64,000 bases of DNA from Candidatus Stahliibacteriota bacterium (GCA_030602565.1 JAUVZL010000002.1:1-64000), one strand, 5' to 3'. Shown: positions 14,614-23,864, numbered from the stretch's first letter. Notes: generated by a model not told the origin, from the letters alone. A program made the numbers and translations.

Positions 14614-16329
14614 ATGTTTAAAAGAATAACACATCCTGCCTTTTTTATTTGTGCAACCATGGCAGTTGTCACTTTCATCATCTACCTCTTCTCCCTCTGC
14701 CCTACGGTATATCTCATCGATTCTGGAGAACTCGCGGCGGTAAGTTATACGCTCGGTATAGCCCATCCAACTGGTTATCCTTTATACACCATCATATCGT
14801 ATTTCTTTGCTCACCTACCTGGTGAACCTATTTTCAACCTCAACCTGTTATCTGCTTTGTTCACAGTTTGTGCTGCAGTATTCCTTTACGTACTGGTCAG
14901 CGGTATCATAAAAGATAAGTTCGCCGCGCTAATACCAGTTGCCATCTTCTCATTTGCACCAACCATCTGGCGTATCTCAGTCACCAATGAAGTCTACCCG
15001 CTAACCGCACTGTTTGGCATTATGATCTTTTATGTTTTATACAGATTGCGTGACATCAGACGTTTTTATCTTATTATGTATCTGGTCGGCCTGGCGTTCA
15101 CCAATCATATCATTGTCTTCTCTCTTGCCGTACCTGTTTTCGCATATCTCATGCTCAAGTACAAACCTGAATTCAAAAAAGTCTTGTTTGGAATCATCTG
15201 TGCGCTTTTTGCCGTATCCTTGTATGTCTATCTCGTGGCTCGAACCAATGGTAATGCTGCACTTGCCTGGGGCAATATTCATAATCTCCAGCGTCTATTC
15301 TGGCACGTTACTGGAAAACAGTATCAGGTGTGGATGTTCTCCCAATCCATTACTGAGCTGCTCAGGAATTTCGGTAATGGTCTGATGATTTTATTGAGAA
15401 ATTTCCTGTATGTTTTGATTATCCCAGTCCTGCTCGGGTTCTATTGCCTTTTCAAGTCAGAGCGCGGCAGATTCTGGTTGTTTATCAGTATCCCCTTACT
15501 CAATATCCTTTATGTTATAAACTATTCAATACCAGATATTGAATCCTACTACATTCCTGGTTTCATTACCTTGACAATTATTTCGGCTTACGGTCTGAAG
15601 GTGTTTAAAAAATACCTAAAACTTTATGTTATCTTGCCGCTCGTGATAATCATTGTGCTCTTGAATTACCGCACTTGTACATTGCGGGGTAATTCTTTTG
15701 GCATGGACTTTGGTCGTGCCCATCTTGAGCAACTACCTGAAAAAAGTCTTTTGCTATGCACTTTCTGGGATATTTACTCGCCGACCATCTATTTAAGAAA
15801 AGTAAAGAATACCAACGCAGATTTGATTGTCATCGACAAAGAACTGCTTCGACGAACCTGGTATATTAAATACCTTCAAGATGAGTATCCAGAATTCTAC
15901 AACGGGGTCAGCGCAGCGGTCGATGATTACCTTATTGAACTGCGTAAATTCGAATATGGCGAACCGTACAACCCAAAGGTAATCCAGATGAAATTCATAA
16001 GGATGCTCGAAGCATTTGTTAATAACAGAATACAAAAGGGCGTCTATTTTGCCACGCCATTTCCTGACCGCGACCTTGACCAAACATACCCTCAATATCT
16101 GCGTATCCCAAAAGGATTGGTTTTCGAATTGAGATCGGATACCGTTGAATACCATTCATTTGATTTTTCCAAACTCCAAATAAGAAAACCTGGTATAGTC
16201 AATGACGAACGTTTAGAACACAACATAACCGTCGTGCGCAGGATGGTGAACAATAATATTCTATACCTCGACGCTGCAGGTATGACTGAAGCATCAAAAC
16301 AGGCAAGAGCTTGGCTAAAGGATTTTTGA
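14614..16329 (+). CDS. DUF2723 membrane protein (O-mannosyltransferase-like)
   Basis: The 571-aa protein has about ten membrane helices and the DUF2723 signature near residues 30-55: LCPTVYLIDSGELAAV then LGIAHPTGYPLY, including the early Asp-Ser-Gly-Glu typical of GT-C enzymes. Related proteins (TMEM260/PMT-like) transfer mannose from a lipid donor to proteins, which makes glycosylation of exported proteins plausible here. The C-terminal 170 residues are soluble. No promoter with good boxes was found. Confidence 0.8.
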   Translation: MFKRITHPAFFICATMAVVTFIIYLFSLCPTVYLIDSGELAAVSYTLGIAHPTGYPLYTIISYFFAHLPGEPIFNLNLLSALFTVCAAVFLYVLVSGIIKDKFAALIPVAIFSFAPTIWRISVTNEVYPLTALFGIMIFYVLYRLRDIRRFYLIMYLVGLAFTNHIIVFSLAVPVFAYLMLKYKPEFKKVLFGIICALFAVSLYVYLVARTNGNAALAWGNIHNLQRLFWHVTGKQYQVWMFSQSITELLRNFGNGLMILLRNFLYVLIIPVLLGFYCLFKSERGRFWLFISIPLLNILYVINYSIPDIESYYIPGFITLTIISAYGLKVFKKYLKLYVILPLVIIIVLLNYRTCTLRGNSFGMDFGRAHLEQLPEKSLLLCTFWDIYSPTIYLRKVKNTNADLIVIDKELLRRTWYIKYLQDEYPEFYNGVSAAVDDYLIELRKFEYGEPYNPKVIQMKFIRMLEAFVNNRIQKGVYFATPFPDRDLDQTYPQYLRIPKGLVFELRSDTVEYHSFDFSKLQIRKPGIVNDERLEHNITVVRRMVNNNILYLDAAGMTEASKQARAWLKDF

Positions 16330-16339
16330 TGTCTGACTC

Positions 16340-16367
16340 TTGACTTTTTTTTGTCAATCTCTATAAT
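16340..16367 (+). promoter_or_regulatory. Sigma-70 promoter, leaderless, of arcC
   Basis: TTGACT (16340-16345) and TATAAT (16362-16367) are 16 bp apart, and the ATG at 16373 is 5 nt downstream. Confidence 0.75.
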
Positions 16368-16372
16368 TTATA

Positions 16373-17317
16373 ATGAAAAAGGCGGTCATTGCACTAGGCG
16401 GAAACGCAATCGCCCAAACAGGCAAGGAAGATATCCACGAACAGTTCGCAAATACACGAAAAAGCTTGGCGGGTATTGTTGAGCTCATCCAGGAGGGCTT
16501 CAATTTAGCGATCAGCCACGGAAACGGTCCCCAAGTTGGCAATGCCTTGCTAAGAGTTGAGCGGACTGCTGAAGACATTCCAGCTTTACCCCTGGGCGTT
16601 ATTGTTGCCGATACTGAGGGTGGTATGGGTTACATGATTGAGCAAAGTCTTCAGAATCGGCTGCGTAGTATCGGCGCAAAGCGCGAGGTCGTAACGATCG
16701 TTACCCAAGTTGTCGTAGACCCTGATGACCCGTCAATAAAAAATCCAACAAAATTCATCGGACCATTCTACACAAGAGAACAAGCTGAAGATTTAATTAT
16801 TAACTTTGATTGGATTATCAAGGAAGATTCTGGTCGTGGATTCCGCCGAGTCGTAGCTTCACCCGCGCCCTTGAGAATCGTAAATCGAAGAATCATTCAG
16901 CAACTCGTTGACCAAGGCGTGATTGTCATTGCCGCGGGCGGGGGTGGCATACCTGTATACGTGGAGATCGACGGTTCTTATGAGGGCATTGACGCAGTCA
17001 TTGACAAAGACCGTGCCTCAGCAGTCCTGGCACGAGATATCAATGCCCAAACTTTTTTGCTTTTGACAAACATCGATTATGTCTACATAAATTATAACAC
17101 ACCGCTCCAAGAGAAATTAGAGGAAATCACTGTATCTAAAGCGAGCAAGTATCTGGCTGAAGGACAATTCCCAGCTGGCAGTATGGGCCCAAAGATCGAA
17201 GCCGCAATCAGTTTTCTTGAATACGGCGGTAAAGAAGTAATCATTACCTCTATGGACAAAGCCAAACAGGCTATATTAGGAAAGGCTGGTACTAGAATAG
17301 TAAAAGACCAGCCTTAA
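16373..17317 (+). CDS. arcC: Carbamate kinase
   Basis: The enzyme interconverts carbamoyl phosphate plus ADP with carbamate plus ATP. The 314-aa length is normal. The amino-acid-kinase motifs are present: ALGGNAI near the N-terminus, SHGNGPQVG near 45, RRVVASPAP, VIAAGGGGIPV and GSMGPKIEAAI. No arginine deiminase or ornithine carbamoyltransferase is adjacent, so the gene stands alone under its own promoter and may serve carbamoyl phosphate or purine/creatinine breakdown. Confidence 0.95.
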   Translation: MKKAVIALGGNAIAQTGKEDIHEQFANTRKSLAGIVELIQEGFNLAISHGNGPQVGNALLRVERTAEDIPALPLGVIVADTEGGMGYMIEQSLQNRLRSIGAKREVVTIVTQVVVDPDDPSIKNPTKFIGPFYTREQAEDLIINFDWIIKEDSGRGFRRVVASPAPLRIVNRRIIQQLVDQGVIVIAAGGGGIPVYVEIDGSYEGIDAVIDKDRASAVLARDINAQTFLLLTNIDYVYINYNTPLQEKLEEITVSKASKYLAEGQFPAGSMGPKIEAAISFLEYGGKEVIITSMDKAKQAILGKAGTRIVKDQP

Positions 17318-17358
17318 TGTGGATCCCTAAAAAACTGTTACAATTTAGATATTTGTGC

Positions 17359-17700
17359 TTAGATCTTTATCTTTTCAGCGATATCTCCAAGAATTGGCAT
17401 TTTCCAATATTTACCGGTGAGGGCTTGAATCATACCGATAATATCAAAAACACATATAACTAATACAACAAGCCATAGAATGTAATAAAGAACGAGTCCT
17501 AAGTATGGAATTATAAGCAATATGTGCATTACTATCAACACAGCAATAGCAGCTATACAAGCTACCATGCCTTGTTTGCCATGAAAGACGGCAAATTTAT
17601 TGTCCTTTTTAGCAAGTATTGGAACTAGAAATAAGAGTCCCCAATAACCAATAAACGCAAATATTTTCCCTTCTTCAATTGACTTATCGACTTCTGGCAT
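17359..17700 (-). CDS. DUF4870/Tic20-like small membrane protein
   Basis: The 113-aa protein has three or four hydrophobic segments and the family text FIGYWGLLFLVPIL then KDNKFAVFHGKQG, as in DUF4870 proteins. A good AGGAGG Shine-Dalgarno precedes the ATG. The function is unknown. It lies convergent to arcC. Confidence 0.8.
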   Translation of the reverse strand: MPEVDKSIEEGKIFAFIGYWGLLFLVPILAKKDNKFAVFHGKQGMVACIAAIAVLIVMHILLIIPYLGLVLYYILWLVVLVICVFDIIGMIQALTGKYWKMPILGDIAEKIKI

Positions 17701-17719
17701 TTTACCTCCTTTATATTAA

Positions 17720-17747
17720 AGTATATCGATAACTCAGGGAAAGTCAA
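17720..17747 (-). promoter_or_regulatory. Sigma-70 promoter of the DUF4870 gene
   Basis: On the minus strand TTGACT (17747-17742) and TATACT (17725-17720) are 16 bp apart. The leader contains a Shine-Dalgarno. Confidence 0.65.
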
Positions 17748-17827
17748 GAGGAAAAGATGGACGCAGTGGGTGATAGGTTTGGAACCTGGAATAGCAAAAT
17801 ACTAGATGCCCACGTTATTGCGAGAAT

Positions 17828-17870
17828 GTAGTGGCAAAGCTTGCTTTGCAAAATGTAATTCGACCACTAC
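17828..17870. repeat. REP-like element with a GTAG head at both ends
   Basis: The ends are GTAGTGG and CCACTAC, with an inner GCAAAGC/GCTTTGC palindrome. It overlaps the last codon of the rqcH-like gene by 4 bp. Confidence 0.55.
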
Positions 17871-19345
17871 TCCGGTAACTTTGGATTTACAAAAACAACC
17901 TCTTCACGCATGAATATAACACTCCCTAACTTACCTTTTCTATTTCTCTTTAGATATTTGCGCTGGGTATATGACACCGGAGTATTTGTCTGCTTCTTTG
18001 CCTTGCTAAAATAAGCGGCAATCGATGCCGCATTTTCAAGGTCTCTTTTATTAGGACGTTGGCCACGGGGTATCTTAGCTCTGAGTATAACATGGGCTCC
18101 CTCATAATTCCTTATATGAAAGAAGTAATCATTTGGTCGGGCAAAAGCGAATGTCAACTCCTGGTTCGAACGTGCATGTTTGCCCACATATACGACTGCT
18201 CCTGAGGCGAGTTCAAAGGTGTGAAATGGCTCGGTTTTCTTGTCTTTCTCGCGCTGAGTCCTTGGCAAGTCAGGTAACTTAAAAGAAACGTCTTTGGTCT
18301 CAGTGATTTTCTGTTTCAATTGCTTGATCTTTTTTTGTATTTTTGGCAGACCACGTTTGAGTTTTTTGTATTTTGAAAAGTAGTGTTGGGCATTTTCCTG
18401 GGCGGTAATTTGGGGATCTAGTGCTATTACGATTTCCTTGTTATCATAGGGATTTTGCACGCAGGTGTGCCGGGCACCTTTTTTGATCTTTGTGAGGTTA
18501 GCGAGGATGAGTTCACCGATAATGCGGTGGGATTCAATTTCTTTATTGCTCAATGCTTTCTGCTGTAATCGGGCAAGCTGCCTTTCAATATTTTTGATGC
18601 TCACTGCTTTGCGTGCCGCAATTGATTCCTTGATTTTGGTTTCAAGGAACTGCTTGAAACCATCCTCAAACAGCAGATTCAATGAACTATACTCTTTCAA
18701 ATACTTGTCGGCAAAAAGGCTGAGTCGGAAAGGACTTACAGAAACCATACGGGGCTTCACTTTACCACGTTTAAGGATCTTCTGAAGATGGGTAATACGT
18801 ACTGGTGTCAGCTCACCTGCAAGGTATTTGTCTAACCCCTCGAATTCCTTTAATAGGTAGGCGGGGAATTTTGATGGTTGTTTTTTGTAGACCTGCTCTA
18901 ACTCTTGTACTGAAGCGTCAAGGATTGATCTCTTGGATTTTTTCTCGATATATCTCGAATACAAATGCTTCTGGACACTTGCAGTCTTTATGACAAAATT
19001 AGGCGCTTCACAGTATAAAGAAATAATCAGCTGAGCACATGTTCGGTTTACAACATGTGTTTTCTCAACCATAATCTTAAGGACCGGCATGAAATCAGGC
19101 TGTTCAAGACGTTCAATACGGCTTGAGCTTATAGTATTGGTGAATTTTTCAAGTTTATCAAAACCTATTTGTATTTGTTTTGATAAGTACACCGCCGGCA
19201 ATTCAGGATAAAGGGAAACAAATAGCGCCTGCTTGCCAAAAACGATCTGCAGCAGCCTCTGCTTAATACGGATCTCGTCGATATAGCGATTAATAACACT
19301 GCCCTCAATTTCACGACGCAGCAAATCAAGATAAATACCGTTCAT
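17867..19345 (-). CDS. rqcH: NFACT-domain protein (RqcH-like)
   Basis: The 492-aa protein has an NFACT-N domain, helix-hairpin-helix and coiled-coil middle, and a C-terminal NFACT-R domain (VYVGKHARSNQELTF, FHIRNYEGAHVILR). Family members bind stalled 50S subunits and direct Ala-tRNA tailing of nascent chains. It is shorter than B. subtilis RqcH (about 570 aa). In the NFACT-N region the usual Asp-Arg pair after the QP-x-F segment, needed for tailing, appears replaced by Met-Pro (EQPDFMPVL). Ribosome binding may persist while tailing is uncertain. Confidence 0.82.
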   Translation of the reverse strand: MNGIYLDLLRREIEGSVINRYIDEIRIKQRLLQIVFGKQALFVSLYPELPAVYLSKQIQIGFDKLEKFTNTISSSRIERLEQPDFMPVLKIMVEKTHVVNRTCAQLIISLYCEAPNFVIKTASVQKHLYSRYIEKKSKRSILDASVQELEQVYKKQPSKFPAYLLKEFEGLDKYLAGELTPVRITHLQKILKRGKVKPRMVSVSPFRLSLFADKYLKEYSSLNLLFEDGFKQFLETKIKESIAARKAVSIKNIERQLARLQQKALSNKEIESHRIIGELILANLTKIKKGARHTCVQNPYDNKEIVIALDPQITAQENAQHYFSKYKKLKRGLPKIQKKIKQLKQKITETKDVSFKLPDLPRTQREKDKKTEPFHTFELASGAVVYVGKHARSNQELTFAFARPNDYFFHIRNYEGAHVILRAKIPRGQRPNKRDLENAASIAAYFSKAKKQTNTPVSYTQRKYLKRNRKGKLGSVIFMREEVVFVNPKLPE

Positions 19346-19393
19346 GGGTTCACCAAATATCTGTCTTTATTGAGATCTGGATGGGGTTAAAGG

Positions 19394-20395
19394 TCATCGG
19401 CAATTCGCTCTTAAGTAGTCGAGCACCTGGGTCATATCATCAGGCAAGGGTATACTAAATGTTACTTCTTTGTTTGTTCTTGGGTGTTTAAAAGTCATCT
19501 TTGATGAATTTAGTGCCTGACGATCAATGAGCGAAAGTATTGCCTTGAACTTTGGCAGGTCTTTTCCTTTGGTTATTACACCTGGACTTCTACCGCCATA
19601 ATCTTTATCGCCGATAACCGGACAACCAACGTGTTTGAAATGCACTCTTATCTGATGGGTCCGTCCAGTAATGAGTGAAACCTCCAAATACGTGGCAATC
19701 GTGAACCGCTCTTTCACAATATATTTGGTCATTGCATCCTTTGAGGAAAAAGGCGTCACTACCATCTTTTTACGGTCTAACCCGCTTCGACCTATCGGCG
19801 CCTCGATTACACCCTCAGGCATACCCGGATAATTCCAGCACAAAGCGTCGTACTTTTTTCTGACAAGCCTTTTCTCAATTGCCCGGGCAATTTTGCTGAG
19901 TGCCTCATCAGTCTTGGCAAACATAATGAGTCCAGTTGTGTCCTTGTCGAGTCGGTGCAAGACACCTGGCCGTACCCGGTCACCCAAAGTCGGCAGTCGA
20001 CCACAGTGGTGGAGTAAGGCATTGACCATAGTGTGTTCGAAATTGCCACGCGCTGGATGAACAACAACCCCTTTTTGTTTATTGACGACAATTATGTCGT
20101 CATCCTCATGGACAATGTCGAGTGGGATATCTTCAGCTTTTATCTCGGGTGCAAGTTGAAGCTCAAACCTGACTGAAATCTCGTCATCAGTCTTAACGCG
20201 GTATGAATGTTTAACCGGATGGTCATTCACCAAGACTTTACCTTTATCAATCAATTTTTGTGTCAAGCTGCGTGAGATACCAATACCTGCGATAATCAGG
20301 TAATGGTCAATGCGTTTGCCCAGTTGTTTTGCAGCAACTGTTCTTTGAAATTCTTTATATCTGATTTCTGCCAAGAAGTTTTTTCTCCAAGCCAA
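19394..20395 (-). CDS. rluD: RluD/RluA-family 23S rRNA pseudouridine synthase
   Basis: The 333-aa protein has an S4 RNA-binding domain (GKRIDHYLI...VLVNDHPV) and the catalytic PseudoU_synth_2 domain with HRLDKDTTGL, whose Asp is the nucleophile, plus the RTHQIRVHF motif. RluD modifies the helix 69 loop of 23S rRNA. The frame overlaps rph by 41 bp. The annotated ATG lies inside rph and a later start cannot be excluded because the S4 domain begins about 24 residues in. Confidence 0.9.
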   Translation of the reverse strand: MAWRKNFLAEIRYKEFQRTVAAKQLGKRIDHYLIIAGIGISRSLTQKLIDKGKVLVNDHPVKHSYRVKTDDEISVRFELQLAPEIKAEDIPLDIVHEDDDIIVVNKQKGVVVHPARGNFEHTMVNALLHHCGRLPTLGDRVRPGVLHRLDKDTTGLIMFAKTDEALSKIARAIEKRLVRKKYDALCWNYPGMPEGVIEAPIGRSGLDRKKMVVTPFSSKDAMTKYIVKERFTIATYLEVSLITGRTHQIRVHFKHVGCPVIGDKDYGGRSPGVITKGKDLPKFKAILSLIDRQALNSSKMTFKHPRTNKEVTFSIPLPDDMTQVLDYLRANCR

Positions 20396-21080
20396 TAATC
20401 TGCGCTATACCCTGGCCACCTAAATCGATCATCTTGTCAAATTCAGTGCGTTTAACTGGAAGGTTCTCAGCAGTAGCTTGGACTTCGATCATTTTACCTC
20501 GACCGGTCATCACAAGGTTCATATCTATTTCTGCTTCGCAATCCTCTTCATAGCATAGATCGAGCAGTATTTCATTATTAACAATCCCTACACTCACGGC
20601 TGCAACAAAATCAGTTATCGGGAAAACGGGGAATTCTTTATTAACCATCATCTTTTTCACCGCACTGTACAGCGCGAGAAATGCTCCATTGATTGCTGCG
20701 GTTCTTGTTCCGCCGTCAGCCTGAATAACATCACAGTCAATGATAAAGGTCTTTTCACCAACCAGGCTGAGGTCAAAGACAGGCCGCAATGAACGACCAA
20801 TGAGCCGTCTGATTTCTTGAGTGCGACCGCTCAACCCACCAGTTTTTGCCTCACGTTGGGTTCTCTCTTTAGTGGCGGCAGGAAGCAGGGAATACTCGGC
20901 GGTAAGCCAGCCCCTACCCTGTCCAAGAAGAAATTGAGGCACTCTGTTTTCTATATTGACTGCGCAGAGAACCTTTGTTTTACCAAAGGTAATCAGGCAC
21001 GAACCAGCAGGATAGTCAAGGTAATCCATTTCCGTAATTATTTTCCTTAGCTGATCAGGTTTTCTACCGTCGATTCTCAT
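20355..21080 (-). CDS. rph: Ribonuclease PH
   Basis: RNase PH is the phosphate-dependent 3'-5' exonuclease that trims tRNA precursors. The 241-aa protein carries the family text GWLTAEYSLLP, SGRTQEIRRLIGRSLR and IDCDVIQADGGTRTA, and ends normally. It heads a unit reading into rluD and follows murI and a C-rich palindrome. Confidence 0.95.
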   Translation of the reverse strand: MRIDGRKPDQLRKIITEMDYLDYPAGSCLITFGKTKVLCAVNIENRVPQFLLGQGRGWLTAEYSLLPAATKERTQREAKTGGLSGRTQEIRRLIGRSLRPVFDLSLVGEKTFIIDCDVIQADGGTRTAAINGAFLALYSAVKKMMVNKEFPVFPITDFVAAVSVGIVNNEILLDLCYEEDCEAEIDMNLVMTGRGKMIEVQATAENLPVKRTEFDKMIDLGGQGIAQIIGLEKKLLGRNQI

Positions 21081-21085
21081 TTCAA

Positions 21086-21137
21086 TTCCCTTCCCCCTTC
21101 TTTATCCCCCTTAAAGGGGAAGGAAGGTGGGGGTGAT
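21086..21137. repeat. C-rich palindromic repeat
   Basis: TATCCCCCTTAAAGGGGAAGG follows a CCCTTCCCCC run and is followed by GGTGGGGGTG. It is the same family as 6555-6576 and 6993-7013, here between murI and rph. Confidence 0.5.
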
Positions 21138-21140
21138 TTT

Positions 21141-21941
21141 TCATTTCCCCTTCAAAGTTATCCTCGAGAAATTTCTCATCGGTTCGCCCAAGAAGCGCTC
21201 ACCGATCTCTTTAAAATTCATTGATAGGTCAGTCAGGTAAATCGCCAGGTCGCCGCCTTGCTCACCGCGCTCGAGATCCAATTTCCTCAATTCCTCAGCT
21301 ACCATGGTGCCTACTTCCCTGGCGGCATCTACATAGTTGATCTTACCCATGATTTTTTGAAAAACCTGCATTAATAGAGGGAAGTGCGTACAACCCAAAA
21401 GAATGGTATCGATATTATCTTCTTTGAATGGTCCAAGATATGTCTGGGCAATGCGTTCAGTCGCCGGGTGGTCAAGCCAACCCTCCTCAACGAGCGATAC
21501 AAACAAAGGACATGCCTTGCCTAATACCTCACAACGTTCACCGATTTTGCGAAAAGCTTTTTCATAGGCACCACTGTATATTGTCAGACTTGTACCAATT
21601 ACACCAATTTTTCTGTTCTTGGTCAACTCAACTGCCTTTTCAACACCCGGCTGAATTACACCAATCACCGGTACGGCGAGATTCTTCTGCACAATCTCAA
21701 GGGCGACCGAAGTAGACGAATAACACGCAATGACGATGAGTTTTGCACCCCTTGAAATGAGAAACTCAGCGTTCTCCAAAGAGAACTGAATAATCGCATC
21801 AACTGACTTTGTTCCATAAGGTAACCGTGCCGTGTCTCCAAGATAAACGATATTCTCGTTTGGCAAAATCCTGCGTATTTCCTTGACTACAGTCAGTCCA
21901 CCGATACCAGAATCGAATATACCGATCGGGTTATTGTTCAA
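21141..21941 (-). CDS. murI: Glutamate racemase
   Basis: MurI makes D-glutamate for peptidoglycan. The 266-aa protein has the N-terminal PIGIFDSGIGGLTV with the substrate Asp-Ser, LGDTARLPYG, and the second catalytic Cys in LLGCTHFPLL. At the first catalytic Cys the usual Cys-Asn-Thr-Ala reads Cys-Tyr-Ser-Ser (IACYSSTS), losing the Asn that contacts substrate in the family. It overlaps the amidase gene by 4 bp (ATGA). Activity is likely but the substitution is unusual. Confidence 0.88.
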   Translation of the reverse strand: MNNNPIGIFDSGIGGLTVVKEIRRILPNENIVYLGDTARLPYGTKSVDAIIQFSLENAEFLISRGAKLIVIACYSSTSVALEIVQKNLAVPVIGVIQPGVEKAVELTKNRKIGVIGTSLTIYSGAYEKAFRKIGERCEVLGKACPLFVSLVEEGWLDHPATERIAQTYLGPFKEDNIDTILLGCTHFPLLMQVFQKIMGKINYVDAAREVGTMVAEELRKLDLERGEQGGDLAIYLTDLSMNFKEIGERFLGEPMRNFSRITLKGK

Positions 21942-23290
21942 TTGTTCAGTCTCCTTTCATAGTTCTCAATATAATCTCTAATACCACTGTAAATGCAATA
22001 GGCAAGCTTTTTTCTAAATGATTTCTGCTTTAACAATTTCTCTTCCCCTAAATTCGATACAAAGGCGCACTCAACCAGAACTGCTGGCATATATGCTCCG
22101 CGCAAAACATAAAACCCGGCTTGTTTGACCCCGCGTGAAGGAACCGACAACTGCTTTTTCGCATGGTCCTGGATGTGTTCGGCAAACTTATTTGATTCCT
22201 CAAGATACGCAGTCTGCGCAAGATCTACCAGAATGTTAGTTACGATATCCGTAGGCTCCACGCCATCAAATTTGAGCGATGCATTTTCCCTCATGGCAAC
22301 TGCACGCGCCTCAGTGGTTCGTGCTTCAGAAAGAAAATAGGTTTCAAACCCGGTCATTTTAGCGGTTTTTGCTGATGCATTACAATGGATACTAACGAAT
22401 AAATCGGCACTATTGCGGTTGGCGATATTAGTCCGCGCTTTCAATGAAAGATATTTATCTTTTTCTCTGGTCATGATAACCTTGACATTGAGCGAATCCG
22501 TGATGTAAGTACGCAGAAATTTTGCAATGCCAAGGTTCGCATCCTTTTCATACAACCCCTTTTTACCAACCGCACCAGGGTCAATCCCACCATGACCTGG
22601 GTCAATGACAATCAATTGCACTTGTTTGCTAATCTTGTGGTATAGAACAACCTCTTTTTCTCTTTCCAGATACGCATTAATATCTTCAACTTCAAATTCC
22701 AAGCTTGTGTAGGTGTTGAAACGTGACACCTTCACTGATGTAACTGAACCAACCGGCTTGAGCCTCTCGGTTTTCTTGTACTGTCCATCGATCTCCACCA
22801 GCACTTTCTTGACCAGATATTGAACATCAAAGTCTATTGCTTTTTGCCAATCGAATTTCAGTATTGTCGAATCACCTCTTGTTGTGAGGGTTATGCTATT
22901 GATGAATGGCGCTTCTTTAATCTCTTTGATAAATATAAGTTTGTCAAAAATTCCTCCTAAGGTAGGGATTATTTCGTTCGTCGGGAAATAAATGTCACCA
23001 TTTATATAAAGAGGTGAAAAAGCCAGATTTTGGGCTACGCCATTGCAGATTATTGTGGCTATATCGCCAATGATAACAAGCCTACACTCGCCAGCACTGA
23101 GCAATAATCTTTGTGTGGTGTTATTCTGCACATAATGCAAACCGAGCAAACTAGCAATAGGTTTCAGAGGCAAGTAGTCCTGGAATTCTACACGCTCGGT
23201 ATCAATCTCTATGCTCGTATCTTCATATGCAACTTCATATTGATGAGGAAGGATTGAGAGAATTGATAATGATAATAGAATAATGGTTAT
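21938..23290 (-). CDS. N-acetylmuramoyl-L-alanine amidase (Amidase_3, AmiC-like), probable ATA start
   Basis: This zinc amidase cleaves the stem peptide from MurNAc. The catalytic domain shows IDPGHGGIDPGAVG, the zinc Glu in GLYEKDANL, SIHCNAS, and VLVECAFVSN with the catalytic Glu. An N-terminal AMIN-like/beta region precedes it. The first standard start in frame is a TTG at 23173, which would leave no export signal. The frame stays open upstream and encodes a hydrophobic stretch (TIILLSLSILSIL). No ATG, GTG or TTG exists there. An ATA at 23290 overlaps the smpB stop as ATAA and has GAGG 6 nt upstream, so I place the start there. FtsEX and an EnvC-like activator are encoded nearby. Confidence 0.85.
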   Translation of the reverse strand: MTIILLSLSILSILPHQYEVAYEDTSIEIDTERVEFQDYLPLKPIASLLGLHYVQNNTTQRLLLSAGECRLVIIGDIATIICNGVAQNLAFSPLYINGDIYFPTNEIIPTLGGIFDKLIFIKEIKEAPFINSITLTTRGDSTILKFDWQKAIDFDVQYLVKKVLVEIDGQYKKTERLKPVGSVTSVKVSRFNTYTSLEFEVEDINAYLEREKEVVLYHKISKQVQLIVIDPGHGGIDPGAVGKKGLYEKDANLGIAKFLRTYITDSLNVKVIMTREKDKYLSLKARTNIANRNSADLFVSIHCNASAKTAKMTGFETYFLSEARTTEARAVAMRENASLKFDGVEPTDIVTNILVDLAQTAYLEESNKFAEHIQDHAKKQLSVPSRGVKQAGFYVLRGAYMPAVLVECAFVSNLGEEKLLKQKSFRKKLAYCIYSGIRDYIENYERRLNN

Positions 23291-23736
23291 CGCGCTGCCC
23301 TCTTTATTTTATCTATTTTACGCTTAATTTCTCGTTTTAGAATTTTCTCTTTTTTGTCGTACATACGCTTGCGTTGACACGCACCGATCGTAACCTTAGC
23401 ATAACCACGGTCATTAAAGTAAATCTTTAATGGTATTAAGGTATTTCCGCGCTGCTGGACCAAGCCGTATATCTTTTTAATTTCTCTTTGGTTAAGAAGA
23501 AGCTTACGCTTTCGTTTAGGAGCAGGTTTACCTACAGTAGCGTGTTTATATGCTGAAATGTGTAAATTGAACAAAAAAACTTCGCCGTTGACTACCCCTC
23601 CATAGGCATCGCTCATTGATACATTGCCCTGGCGCAGCGATTTTACCTCACCGCCGCAAAGCACAATACCTGCTTCATAAGTATCAAGTACATTGTAGTC
23701 ATACCTCGCTTTACGATTTATCGCAACAACCTTCAT
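23287..23736 (-). CDS. smpB: SsrA-binding protein SmpB
   Basis: SmpB carries tmRNA to stalled ribosomes. The 149-aa length is typical. Family text is intact: ARYDYNVLDTYEAGIVLCGGEVKSLR, SYEAY-like ISAYKHATVG, KRKLLLNQREIKK and the basic tail KREIKRKIDKIKRAAR. It is transcribed from a leaderless promoter and overlaps the amidase frame. tmRNA itself is not in the window. Confidence 0.95.
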   Translation of the reverse strand: MKVVAINRKARYDYNVLDTYEAGIVLCGGEVKSLRQGNVSMSDAYGGVVNGEVFLFNLHISAYKHATVGKPAPKRKRKLLLNQREIKKIYGLVQQRGNTLIPLKIYFNDRGYAKVTIGACQRKRMYDKKEKILKREIKRKIDKIKRAAR

Positions 23737-23741
23737 TTTAT

Positions 23742-23770
23742 ATTATAGCAATAATTCACAATAGAGTCAA
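23742..23770 (-). promoter_or_regulatory. Sigma-70 promoter, leaderless, of smpB
   Basis: On the minus strand TTGACT (23770-23765) and TATAAT (23747-23742) are 17 bp apart, with the ATG 5 nt after the -10 box. Confidence 0.75.
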
Positions 23771-23864
23771 GATACTCAAAGAAATTCTGGATAGGACTTT
23801 AAGAAATGTAGCACGAATTTTTAGTATACGTTATTTATCTACTAATTCATTCTAATAACTCAAT

